Shown: piece by piece, positions 11,601 to 20,696 of the stretch
Layout: each line of letters opens with the position of its first letter
How positions within the stretch are numbered: position 1 is the stretch's first letter
Assembly: GCA_036897485.1 (NCBI GenBank)
Contig: JAYMTF010001799.1
Coordinates: forward strand, 1 to 21,232
From: Pelargonium nanum
Taxonomy: Eukaryota; Streptophyta; Magnoliopsida; Geraniales; Geraniaceae
Direction of reading: 5' to 3'
Length of the DNA: 21,232 nucleotides
Made by a program: the position numbers and the translations under genes
The notes under the pieces: model-generated
What the model was told of the DNA's origin: nothing
Database searches by the model: none
Seen by the model: only the letters and a program-made list of their open reading frames with translations

Positions 11601-13371
11601 TAAATAAGTTTATCAAGCAGGGGTGGTAACTCGTAAACGTTTTTATTTACTTGCAGATTGTGAGGAAATCAGTTAAATTGCAGAAAATGACTCGCTATTT
11701 AGTCGAACAGTGCGGCCTGTTTTCTTGGTTATCTACTGTTTTCTCAGCCTTCAGTGGGAGTATATCTAGTGATGAAAAGAGCTTTGCCTTAACTCAAATA
11801 ATTGTGGTATTACAGGTAATTGATTCAACTTTGTTTTACAACCTCCATTGTCGTACTGCTCCGTGTTTTTCTCTTCCTTGCATTTTAATTTATTATTTTT
11901 GTCCTTGCTGTGATACTTTTTATTGTATAATTTGGTTGCACTTATTATAATTTTTTACGTACTAATCTTTTCGTGTTTGGGTGTAGGTTGTCAATGATGT
12001 TATTTTGTCCAGAAACATTACTGAATGGTTACAAAAACATGCTCTTGAGCAACTCATGGAACTTTCTTCTCAACTTTACAAATTCTTGATTGGTAGTGCC
12101 AAGTCATTGAAGGGAAATGTTATGGTGGTTAGATTAATTCTACAAGTATTGATATCAGCATTGAAGATATCTCATAAAAGGAAAATGTACCAGCCACATC
12201 TAACTCTATCAGTTGACGGTCTATTTCAACTATATGAAGCAGTTAATGTATATGATGATGCAAAATCTGGCTGTATAGCGGATTTTGGACTCAAAACCAT
12301 TCTTATGAGCTCACCTTCAGAATCAATATTTGACATGGTATGTCTCTTTGGAACTGTTATGTACATCTGGGTTCTCAACATGTCTATTTTTTTCCTACCA
12401 TATGCATGCCTATTGAACTATGCACATGTTGTGTTTTATAGAATCCAGAGAAGCTTTCAAGTTTTATTTTGTGGGCAATTTCTACTGCTTTAAAGTCAGA
12501 CTCTGCTCAGATGCTTCAGCGCAGAGAATCATCTCCCCATCTCAAAGTTATCTTAGAGGAGGAGCTGTGTGAGGATTCTTTGGTATCGAAACTCTTACGT
12601 TGGCTTACTGCTTCCGTAATTCTTTGGAAGCTTTCTTGGAAATCTAATGATTCGGACCCCAACATATCCAAAAGATCGAATTTAAAAACTCTGCAATCTT
12701 TATTGGAACATATAAGGAACACACAAGGAGAAAGGAGCAAAAACAGATTTGGTAGTGAAGAGGTAGTAGCTGCTGCAATTTTCTATCTCCAACAGGCTCT
12801 TGGCATGAGTTGTGGAGTGCTCCCGTCGGCTGTATCTGCACTTTGTCTCCTACTTTTTGATTCCCCAAAACTGCCAGGTACTTTACATATACAATGTCTT
12901 CAATAGTACATGGATGCTGGTAAATGTAAAGGTGAAAGGTGATTTGAACTTCAGTACTACAGAGTTGTATTCATTTAGCAAGTTTTAATGGTATTTGAAC
13001 TTTTGTGTGTAGAGTTGAGTTGTGATGGAAATCTAGTGGCATCACTTTGTTCAAACATAGAGCTTCCAGCTGAAGCCAATCCTGCTTGGAGATGGTAAAC
13101 TGTCCGACTGTCTCGTTTCATCTTTTTCCCATCTGTTTCATTCTTTTATCTGATGTATTCTATTCACAGGTCTTTCTACCAGCCATGGAAGGATCTTTCA
13201 TCGTTAGACAAAACTGATTTGCAGAAGATGGATGAATTTCATGCTTGTCAAACTCTTTCGGTTATCATTTCAGATTTGCTTAGAAGTAATAGGACATTAA
13301 ATTTCATAGTATTAACTTCTCATGACGTGGAAAGGTATGGATTGTGTAAACGGGAAACAAGTACTGAATAG
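2623..13371 (+). CDS. URB1: URB1/Npa1-like nucleolar pre-ribosome-associated protein (14 exons)
   Basis: URB1 (yeast Npa1) is a very large alpha-helical nucleolar protein of early pre-60S particles, needed for 25S/5.8S rRNA processing and 60S assembly. Coding exons by splice sites and conserved reading: 2623-2785, 2968-4096, 4197-4935, 5171-5657, 5972-6135, 6210-9632, 9738-9950, 10361-10564, 10669-10872, 11657-11815, 11987-12337, 12442-12877, 13013-13094, 13170-13371. Every junction keeps phase, and the sum gives about 2,651 residues, close to plant URB1 proteins as I recall them (about 2,500). The conserved N-terminal Npa1 domain lies in exons 2-3 (family-like stretches EIKLCSAATKEFIRLLK, LLLMASIVRR, FGSVTLEQLVS). 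The URB1 C-terminal domain covers exons 7-12, and exons 13-14 carry the family motif PAWRWSFYQPWKD. The start is uncertain. ATG 2623 needs donor GTATGT at 2786; ATG 2970, whose product also begins like family members, would give 2,596 residues. The stop TAG at 13369-13371 is preferred over the weak donor GTATGG at 13336, because the tail aligns with the family's G-x-F-K-W-E ending, here with Arg for Trp. No break was seen. Confidence 0.9.
4932..5050 (+). repeat. Tandem duplication containing the URB1 intron-3 splice donor
   Basis: Two imperfect copies of about 60 bp lie head to tail at the start of intron 3. Both begin TTGTAAGTTACAT and share ACTAATATCCTGC and ACACCTA. The first copy supplies the donor used in the model (GT at 4936-4937). 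The second carries the same donor core GTAAGTTACAT 60 bases downstream (GT at 4996-4997). Use of the second donor would add 60 nt with an in-frame TGA at 4951-4953, giving a truncated product or decay of the transcript. Confidence 0.8.
5658..5971 (+). other. URB1 intron 4
   Basis: This is an intron of 314 nt between donor GTAATT and acceptor TTTTTTATAG. It is AT-rich. No gene, transposon end or structured RNA was recognised in it. Confidence 0.7.
9633..9737 (+). other. URB1 intron 6, free of in-frame stops
   Basis: This 105-nt intron has donor GTATAT and acceptor TTTTATGCAG, sits in phase 0 and contains no stop codon in the coding frame. If kept, it would add 35 residues without shifting the frame. 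It is called an intron because the flanking sequence reads continuously without it, its borders are canonical, and the insert is AT-rich with no family-like residues. Confidence 0.8.
10873..11656 (+). other. URB1 intron 9, the longest intron (784 nt)
   Basis: This intron lies between donor GTACTT and acceptor TTACTTGCAG. It holds no open frame of note and no recognisable transposon ends. A short segment near 11020-11420 is less AT-rich than the rest, but I could not assign it to any element. Confidence 0.7.
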
Positions 13372-13803
13372 TGTACTAGAACTAAGTTTTACTAATTTTC
13401 TTTCCTAAGTGAAAAAATCTAATTGTGTATTTGCTGTGCAATGACAATCTTTTTGATGTATTAAAGTTGCAAATCATTTTTTGTCAGCTCTTTTGTATTT
13501 TTTTTTTGGAAATAGTGAAAAAATCTAAAACTTTCTCTTGCGCCTTTTGCAATGTTGAAGACAAAAACTAAAAGTAGAAGATGTGTTTTTAGTTTCGAGA
13601 AATACGATACATTCAATGATGAACTTCTTTATTATTATTTTTATATTATTGGTTAGATAACTATAGGGTATGTTGTCCCTTTGGGGACCTCCGATAAAAT
13701 TGGAACTATAGGGTATGTTGGACATTTATACTTTTTTATGTTTCAACTTGAGGTAAGTACTGTGAGAGATTCAACCCCACCAAATTGGCATCTTATTATA
13801 CTA
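13372..13803. other. URB1 3' flank with short direct repeats
   Basis: This is probable 3' untranslated and downstream sequence; no gene was seen. It contains a 17-bp exact direct repeat (AACTATAGGGTATGTTG at 13659-13675 and 13704-13720) and a 15-bp one (AGTGAAAAAATCTAA at 13408-13422 and 13513-13527). The poly(A) site cannot be fixed by eye. Confidence 0.5.
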
Positions 13804-14088
13804 GAGCATCTTCAATATTTAGTTATTTTATGGTGGTATTTAACATTTTTCTCTGATGCTCAACACTTAAAGCAATGAAGACTAATATGAGAGAGAATGT
13901 GAATAGCGCGGCTTAGCATTAGGTGAGAAGTTTACCATTCTCTCCTTAGCACCTCCTACTCCAATGTTTCGTATTAGGTGATAATTTTACCATCTTCTCC
14001 TTAACACCTCGTACTCCAACGCTTAGCACCTCTATTAAAGAGGCTCTAAACCTCTTAGAAACTCCTCAACATCCTATTGGAGATACTC
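13804..14088. mobile_element. MITE-like element with GAGCATCT ends
   Basis: The ends form short terminal inverted repeats: GAGCATCTTCAATA on the left and the inverse of GAGTATCTCCAATA on the right. Such GAGCATCTCCAA-type ends are common in small non-autonomous plant DNA elements. Inside, two related units of about 60 bp follow each other near 13917-14035, each containing ATTAGGTGA, TTTACCAT, TCTCCTTA and ACTCCAA, which suggests internal amplification. No clear target duplication was found, so the exact ends and the superfamily are open. Confidence 0.55.
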
Positions 14089-14148
14089 ACCTTTGACCAT
14101 TGCATTTATTCTATTCAATAGAATAAAAATGATTTTGTCTCTCTTGGA

Positions 14149-14633
14149 CTCGTTCGGTTTCTGGGTTAAACCCTTAATTCAGGGTTTGCCTGCATTGAAT
14201 ATATATATTTTAATTTACCCTTATTAACCGATTATTGCAGGTCAACTTGTTCTATGTTAGCTATTAAAGACACGTCATTACATTAATAAAAGTTGCCACA
14301 TGGACATGATATCATCGATCGTACCTACACTCTAGATTAAACGTTGTGTTTTACTTTTTTCCACCCTCATAAGTCGAAACATTAGCTTTCTGGTCAAGTG
14401 CAATAGAAAAAAATAAACAAAACACAATTGTTAATCTAGAGTATAGGTACGCTAACGTGACATGTCTACGTGGCAAAAATTATGTGCTAGTAGATTGACG
14501 TCTCTTCAATAGCTGACATGACACATGTTGATCTGTAATAACAGGTTAATAGAGGTAAAACGAAAAAAATATTCAAATAAAGGGTTTAAACAAGACAAGC
14601 CACTAATTAGGAACTATACAAAAACCGAACGAG
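14149..14633. mobile_element. Long fold-back (inverted-repeat) DNA element
   Basis: The ends are exact inverted copies, CTCGTTCGGTTT at 14149-14160 and AAACCGAACGAG at 14622-14633. The inverted similarity continues inward for roughly 210 bp per arm. Matched blocks include GTTAAACCCTT, TTATTAACC, GTCAAC, GCCACATGGACATG and ACTCTAGATTAA with their inverse counterparts. A loop of only about 40 bp (around 14362-14404) remains. The arms are clearly related but diverged. There is no coding capacity. Long arms without a gene suggest a Mutator-like or fold-back MITE. Weak similarity may extend outward to about 14115 and 14665, and no convincing target duplication is seen. Confidence 0.75.
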
Positions 14634-15108
14634 AGAAGGCAAAACCATTTAACCTTATTTAATATATTGTTTCCTAAAACTTGAGACTTAATTCATGGAA
14701 GGGTGTGCACATATATATTGTACGCTTGTGATTCAATGAAATCAATCATGAAATTTAATCTTTTGTTTTACATAATAAAGGTTTGAAACATAACATAGAA
14801 AGACTAGAGAGTAGCAACAAGAAACTGGTAACCAACTTAGCCTTATTCTAAGAAACAACAACTAGCAGTAAAAATCAAACTTCCAGAAACAATACCTTGG
14901 ACTAACAAGGAATAGAATAAAACAGATTCCTCTCTGCAGATCGAAGTTACTTCATACATATGATATGCTTCATGCTTGTCACTTCAATTTCACATTTCCT
15001 GAATCAATATATAATTGATGTTAAATTTCAACCACTTGCAACAACTGAGAATATTGTGAACCTAAAATGTCCAAATAAGATAAGATAGTTATGATGAATA
15101 TTCATATA
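14634..15108. other. Region downstream of the NLR, possible spliced 3' untranslated exon
   Basis: No gene is seen here. On the - strand, the NLR stop at 15361 is followed by a donor-like GTTAGT near 15350. An acceptor-like ATTGATTCAG ends at 14999, and another donor-like GTATTG lies near 14895. A spliced 3' untranslated region is therefore possible, with the Stowaway element falling inside its intron. This rests on splice-like strings alone. Confidence 0.25.
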
Positions 15109-15332
15109 CTCCCTCTGTCCCAAAATGAGTGTCCTGTTTGTCTAAATTTTTTGTCCCAAAATGAGTGTCATGTTTCTATTTTTACGTTATTATATTCTCA
15201 TATTACCCTTATCACTTATGCACTGCACATGAGGTGTAGGGGGGAAAGTGAGGGTAATATTGGAAACACATTAAATTATCTAGTAATCTTTAATTTTTGC
15301 AAAAAATGAAAACAAGACACTCATTTTGGGAG
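15109..15332. mobile_element. Stowaway-type MITE (Tc1/mariner)
   Basis: The left end CTCCCTCTGTCCCAAAATG follows TA, and the right end CATTTTGGGAG precedes TA, giving the TA target duplication at 15107-15108 and 15333-15334. CTCCCTCYGTYCC is the classic Stowaway terminal repeat. The right end lacks the 8 bases TCTGTCCC found in the left end, a likely slip between CCC runs. An 18-bp subterminal segment is repeated exactly (15116-15133 and 15152-15169). The element is 224 bp and non-coding. It lies 28 bp beyond the NLR stop codon. Confidence 0.85.
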
Positions 15333-15360
15333 TATAAAAATTGGACTAACCTCTTGTTGT

Positions 15361-18300
15361 TCACTCTATATGTGACTGGTGACTGCTGAAAAACTCTGTA
15401 ACCATATTGGGACACCCTTCTACTTTTAAGCTCTCCCGTGCCAATTTCGGTAACATCAATTTGTAAGATGTTGGGCAAAAGCTGATGAGGCTTGGCAAAT
15501 TTATCAGATTCATGCTATTCAGGTGAGGGAACACAAGTGATTGAATCTTGTTGCCCTTGTCCTTGTCCTCTTCTTCTTCGTCCATGACGATGACATGCTC
15601 TAATTCATTGCAACTCTCTATTTTCAGATGTTGCAGATTCCGTAGAGTTGTAGCAATTGTAGCTGTGAAAAGTTGTTTCAATTTGCTGCAGCCTATCACA
15701 GTTACTTTTTCAAGAGAGTAGACATATATATTGTGTGTAGAGCCACGCCATATACACTTGAGGTCTTCCAGATCGCTCAAACACAAATCGCGCAACTTAA
15801 ACCTCATCGGTTTATTATCATTAATGTTTCCTGGAAATTGCAATATTATATCTTCTAGTCCTCTGATGCTACCCAGTGCAATCTTCAATAAGTGCTGTAA
15901 ATTAATTTGGATACATATAAAGAAACATCAATACGTATGCACAGCTCTCTATCAAATCTGATTGATTAATTATGTAGCATTTGAATTAGAGTTTTTTGTT
16001 TGGTAACGAGAACAGAGAATGACATTCTAATTCACGACAACTTTAAAAATTCGTAATTTTGTACTCGAATACTTGATTGAGATTAATTTTTTCATTTCAT
16101 ATACTTCTTTTTGAGGAACATCATTCTGAGGTATTTTTTATTTTTCAAGTAGTACATATTTACATTCATATAGTAATACGTTAGTTGCGTACCTTTGCTG
16201 ATAGCAGTTGATTCTGTATATTCGCAACAAATCGTGTGGAAATTTTAGAACAGCCTACGAGGGTCAGCCATTGCAAAGATGGCCACTGTGAAACGGAATC
16301 GCGATCTGACTGTCCAAACACATCCTCTAGTTCTGCATTATTTTCAAATTGAAGCATTACCAGGTTCAGAAGATGATAAAGAGCTGTGGAGATTGGGAAT
16401 ATAGTTTTCAGTTTTTCCACATGAAGAATCCTTTAAGAATCCCGAGTGCTTCTGCTTTTGCTTCCAATTGCTCTAGGTACTTGTAACCATTGCTTCTGTG
16501 AAAAGTTGTTTCAATTAATTGAATTTAGCATATACAATGGATAATGAATTGCGTACTCCATATATAGTTTCCAATAAAACAAATTCTGTAGTAGACATTA
16601 TTTACCCTTGTTAATGTTGGGGTTTGCATCTGTATATTAGCACCAAATTGTGTTGACATTTTAGGACAGCCTTCCACTTGTAGATTTTTTAATAATGGCC
16701 ACTGAGAAACGTAGTCCCCAGTCAATTGTCCTGTTTCTGCTTCACTAGTCTGATGGCCAAATATATGCTCTAATTCTGCATTGTCCCATAGCCAAAGCTC
16801 TTCCAATTTAGGAAGATCACAATGACGAGGAGGAGCTGTGCCTTCTATGGACATTATTGAGAATATTGTTTTCAGTTTCCCACATGAAGACACACGCAGT
16901 TCTCTCAAATTCTGAAAGCTGAAGCTGCTGGAATCAACAACCTCCTGATCATTATGACCTCTAAGAGAAATAATTTCCTCCAGATTGCTACATTTTTGTA
17001 TAGTGAGGATTCTCAGTTGTTGCAGACTTTTAGCAAGGGACGGTGATGAGAAGACACATCTCAGTTTTGGGCAATCGATGATCTCCACTTCTGTGAGGTT
17101 GCATACATTCATGAACTTGGCATCCCCTTCCATACCTGCTTCAGTTCCGGCAACGTCCATAGCCTCAATTTCCTCAACTGTTGTAGCCGCACAATGTTAT
17201 TGTTAATACCACTAATTTCCTCTTCTTGAAACTCAAACACCAGTTCCATTTTGTGGCAATCCACAACTTGCAATTGTTCCAGCTTTTGTAAGAACCCTTC
17301 TGGATGACAGTATAGAGCTCCTAGAGAATGCAAGTCTTTCCATCCTTCCAAGTACATATATTCTACTGAGGGCAGCAACTTCTTGAATGTATTCATTACT
17401 TGAGACTTATCTTCAATGCCTACCAACCTCAAACTTCTAACTTGTCTCCTTCTGAGCCAACTCCAATAATCAGACCATCCAATGTTATTGTATCCACCCA
17501 CAGAGATGCGGTACCTTTGAAGAGTTGGGAAACAAAAGTCCATTGGAATACACCTCACAGTATTAATGTTTGCAAACAATACGACTAAGTTGGACAGTGA
17601 CTTTAGATCAGATAACCTGTTGCCAGTGCCTTTTTTGCTTATTTCACTCCTAGCACTACTGCTTGCCCTTTCAACTTCATGTTCTTCAAATGAGTAGTCA
17701 TACAACTCCTCCAATTTAAAGAATGTCTTTATGACATTGGAGGGAAACACCTTCATCAAGTCAAAATCTTTCAAATCTAGCAATCTTATTTTTTTAAGTC
17801 CCGACATTGCTTCTGCTCCACAATCAACACTAGAATCCTCAAGGAATAAAATCTCCAAATTTCTCAACTTTCCCAACACAGAGCTATTGGAACAACGACA
17901 ACCTCTCAAATGTAGAGTTTGGAGATTTCTCAGATTTTGAAGTGATTGTGGCACTGAAAATCTGCACGTTGTCAACTGAAAATCTTCAACTTGCCCATAT
18001 CTTAAATCCAAAACTTTCAGTCCTTCCATTTGTTTGAAAAAATCATCTGGAAGCTCAACAGAAAATCCCACCATTTCTCCACAAAAAAATAACATGATTT
18101 CAAGATTTGGACACACCAATTCATGACTGGAAAGTTCACATATGCTGTTTGCCATAAAGGACACTGCCCTGCAGTTCTGAAAGCTTTTATTCTTTATTAA
18201 CTCGTTGAGATCATTGCCATCTCTTACTGTGAATACACTCTTTTCTGGGGATTCGGTGCTTCCTATCCATAGAGCAACATCACGAACCACATCGTGTATC

Positions 18301-19694
18301 TTGACATATTCTTTGCTGTAATAATTAGTGCTTAGCAATAAACACGAATCTTTAAGCAACTGAACTGTCACTTGCACCTTTCTCCTTGCATCCTCAATTG
18401 ACTTGACACGTTCAAATAGTCCCATCCCGAATGCGAATCGAGCCAAATCCTCCACTTTGATTTCATGATCTTCTGGGAAGAGGGAACATAACAAAAACAA
18501 GACCTGAGCTCGAGATCCTGCTGGTGAATGCTTTAGATAATCATAACTTAATCGAAGACATTTATAAGCATTTTTTTCATCGCCATCACAGACATGGGTA
18601 ATATCCACGAGTCTAACATCTCTAAGGTTTTGCAATGCTTCCACCCATTCATCCTGACTTTTATTTCTTAAAGCTGCAATGGGAAGACCCTTGCATTCCC
18701 TGGCAACGTCCTCCGCCACTTCATTCATGACAAAGCTATCGGATAAACTTGCTTTCTCTTTAAAAAAAGCCCATGCTTCAGCGTCCGACATCACATCTAG
18801 TGGAATGTTCAGTTGACTATTCATGGAAATGCAGACATGGTGGCGACGAGTGGTCAAGAGAACTTTACAACCTTTGAAATCATTGCCACTTATACCCATA
18901 GCTTTCAGCTCAAACTTCTCCCACACATCGTCAAGGATTATGAGTACCCTCCCAATTTTCAACCTCTCGTTCAATTTGCTTGCTCTTCCTTCTTCTGTTT
19001 CTTGCTCAAATTTGAGACTCAAAAAATCTGCAATTGTGCTTTGTATGTTTCTCACATTTGGAGTTTGGGATAGAGTAACCATGACAGCATGATCAAAACT
19101 CTTTTGCTCAAGAGCTTTGATACGAACTTGTTCTGCTAAAGTTGTTTTACCTATGCCCCCCATGCCGTACAGGCCGATAATCTTCACGTCCTCTTTTTCC
19201 AATGCCCCCATAATTTGATGGAAAGCTGAATTGGCAGAGTCATGAGGCATAAAACTTGAATCTCCAGATACGGGACGAAGTGGAGCCGGGTGTGCCACTT
19301 TGTCGAATCTACCATCATCTTCACAAAGCTTTGCAAGATGTGCGGTCTTCTGAACTACTCGCTTGCTTAACTGATAGTGACAAGTCCAACCCGGACACCA
19401 GCTGCATGACTGCACTCCCTCCAATTCATTTTGCAAGTGTTGCACATCTCCCATGATCGCATCCACGCTAACTAGCCAATCTTCAACGTCTTTGTAAATG
19501 GATTAAGCATTGTTTTTAGCTTCCTCGACCTTGTCCTTCACCCTTGCCTGTCTGATCCTCAGCTTCTGGCTTTTGTCTCCAAAATCATCAACAATACTTT
19601 TAAAGCAAAATACGGGACGAAGGGGCCTAATAAGTAATGGCTCCACCAAATATTCCACTATCTTAGTTGCAATTGATGTGGCAAAATCTGTCAT
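15361..19694 (-). pseudogene. CC-NB-ARC-LRR disease-resistance receptor (RPS2/At4g27190-like), disrupted
   Basis: Proteins of this class are cytoplasmic immune receptors that bind ATP/ADP through NB-ARC and sense pathogen effectors. The ATG at 19694 opens a typical CC start (MTDFATSIATKIVEYLVEPL) that meets an in-frame TAA at 19503-19505. The same frame then continues to 17109. Visible motifs: CPGWTCHYQLSK at the CC end, P-loop GMGGIGKTT (19166-19140), kinase-2 LIILDDVW, RNBS-B KVLLTTRR, GLPI near 18689, RNBS-D CSLFPEDHEI, and KIHDVVRDVA in place of MHD. LRRs follow. GLPIA joins ALRNKSQDEW directly, where relatives have about 6-7 more residues. At about 17110 the LRR reading changes frame (ends WKGMPSS; resumes FMNVCNLTEVEI). 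The 16193-16495 segment holds another frameshift near 16412 and a stop. The final LRR exon, 15894-15361, is intact. Introns follow donors at 16605 and 16192. A start at Met 19466 could still give NB-ARC with a shortened CC, 785 residues. Confidence 0.85.
16193..17130 (-). repeat. Duplicated LRR coding segments within the NLR
   Basis: Two segments repeat the same LRR layout. The first (about 17130-16606) has CGKLKTIF, then a leucine-rich run, then VSQWPLLKNLQVEGCPKMST and QFGANIQ, ending at donor GTAAAT. The second (about 16495-16193) has a decayed CGK-LKTIF, then VSQWPSLQWLTLVGCSKIST and RFVANIQ, ending at donor GTACGC. This indicates exon duplication in the LRR, as is usual in this NLR class. 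The second copy is the more decayed. A 21-bp exact match between 15663-15683 and 16496-16516, encoding a KQLFT stretch, links this copy with the last LRR exon. Confidence 0.65.
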
Positions 19695-19785
19695 TTTGTT
19701 CTACCAAATACCTGATAATTAATTGACATGTAACAAGTTAATTTTCTAATCATAATGTTCGACGTATCTTGCTATTTCAGTTTTG

Positions 19786-20234
19786 ATTTATATACGAGGG
19801 ATAATGGAAGATAACTACATGGAAGATTTCATGTCATGCACTTAGCTACAAAAGTTTTAAACCGTTTCAACAAATTACAATATATTTTTACAAATTGGAT
19901 GTTACTAACCATGTTAAGTTTTTGTGATTTTTTAAGAAATTCCAAAAATTGCTAAAAAGTATTCAAAAAATTACTCATAAGTAGAAAATGCATTATAAAT
20001 TGTTTGGCATTCAAAATTCTCTGCATATCACGTAATTTTTGACATTTTTTGGAAATTTCCATAAGAAAAGTTAAAAATATATAGAAAATAATAAAAAACT
20101 TAACACCGTAAATAACAACAGTGCAATTTATAGAAACATTTTGTACCTGGTTGAAACGGTTTAATGTCCTTGTAGCTATGTGCATAACACGAATATTTTC
20201 AAGTAATTATCTACAATTATCCATGTATATAAAT
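19786..20234. mobile_element. Fold-back/MITE element in the NLR upstream region
   Basis: The ends ATTTATATAC (19786-19795) and GTATATAAAT (20225-20234) are inverted copies. Inverted similarity runs inward through GATAACTAC, ATGCACTTAGCTACAA and TTAAACCGTTTCAAC, matched near 20145-20190 by GTTGAAACGGTTTAA and TTGTAGCTATGTGCAT. Weaker similarity continues almost to the centre (GTTAAGTTTTT, AAATTCCAAAAA), so each arm may reach about 200 bp. It has no coding capacity and is very AT-rich. The superfamily is unclear; long arms suggest a Mutator-like fold-back. It begins about 90 bp before the NLR start codon and would lie in its 5' untranslated intron or promoter. Confidence 0.75.
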
Positions 20235-20696
20235 GTGTGAGCAAAAAATATATGTCTAAGATTCTTTTCTCTAAGTATGGAAGTAGTATTCTTTCATAGG
20301 TAGATTATACCTTGTGTTAAAAGTTGAAGCTTTGATCTCTCAGAGACAATTGAATCTCAAGCTCGATTACTCGATTACTTCTTCTTCAAGTGAAAGAACA
20401 TTTAAAAATCAAAACAAATAAGTAAATCTCTCAACAAGAAGACCTAAAAATATTCAGAAAAAAATAAATAAAAGAAAGAAAAGTGCATAATGGAAACCTG
20501 ATGATCAGGAGAAACTTGAGAGGCTGGATTTGTAGAGAGAGAAGTAGCAAAACTTGAGCTCCAAAAGAGAAGTGTGGATATGGAGGAAGAGTGTTTTGAA
20601 AGGGATTGGAATTGAATTGCCTGCTTTAGCAATTCAAAGATACCAAAGCAACTCACTTTAGTACTTTACTTTACTGCCTGCTTCCCACTAAGGTCT
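20235..20696 (-). promoter_or_regulatory. Probable NLR leader and promoter region
   Basis: No protein gene is supported here. On the - strand, a pyrimidine-rich, CT-repeat segment (about 20660-20500) resembles a plant 5' untranslated exon. It ends at a donor-like CATCAG|GTTTCC near 20499. An acceptor-like AATTATCAG lies just before the NLR ATG, near 19713. A leader intron spanning the fold-back element is therefore plausible. This is inference from composition and splice-like strings only. Confidence 0.35.

Noticed and set aside
13336-13341. Splice donor GTATGG ending the last URB1 exon, with a further exon downstream
   Set aside because: No downstream exon resembling the URB1 C-terminus was found before the MITEs, while direct read-through gives a family-like tail and stop. 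A downstream exon is not fully excluded.
13659-13720. CRISPR-like or satellite repeat
   Set aside because: There are only two copies of a 17-bp unit, with no array, and the genome is a plant's.
15091-15309. 72-codon open frame on the + strand
   Set aside because: It is contained almost entirely in the Stowaway MITE, and its repeated peptide only reflects the duplicated terminal sequence.
19952-20185. 77-codon open frame on the - strand
   Set aside because: It lies inside the AT-rich fold-back element and has no coding features.
20444-20656. 70-codon open frame on the - strand
   Set aside because: It is Ser/Phe-rich with no domain. The CT-rich DNA fits an NLR leader exon better than a gene.
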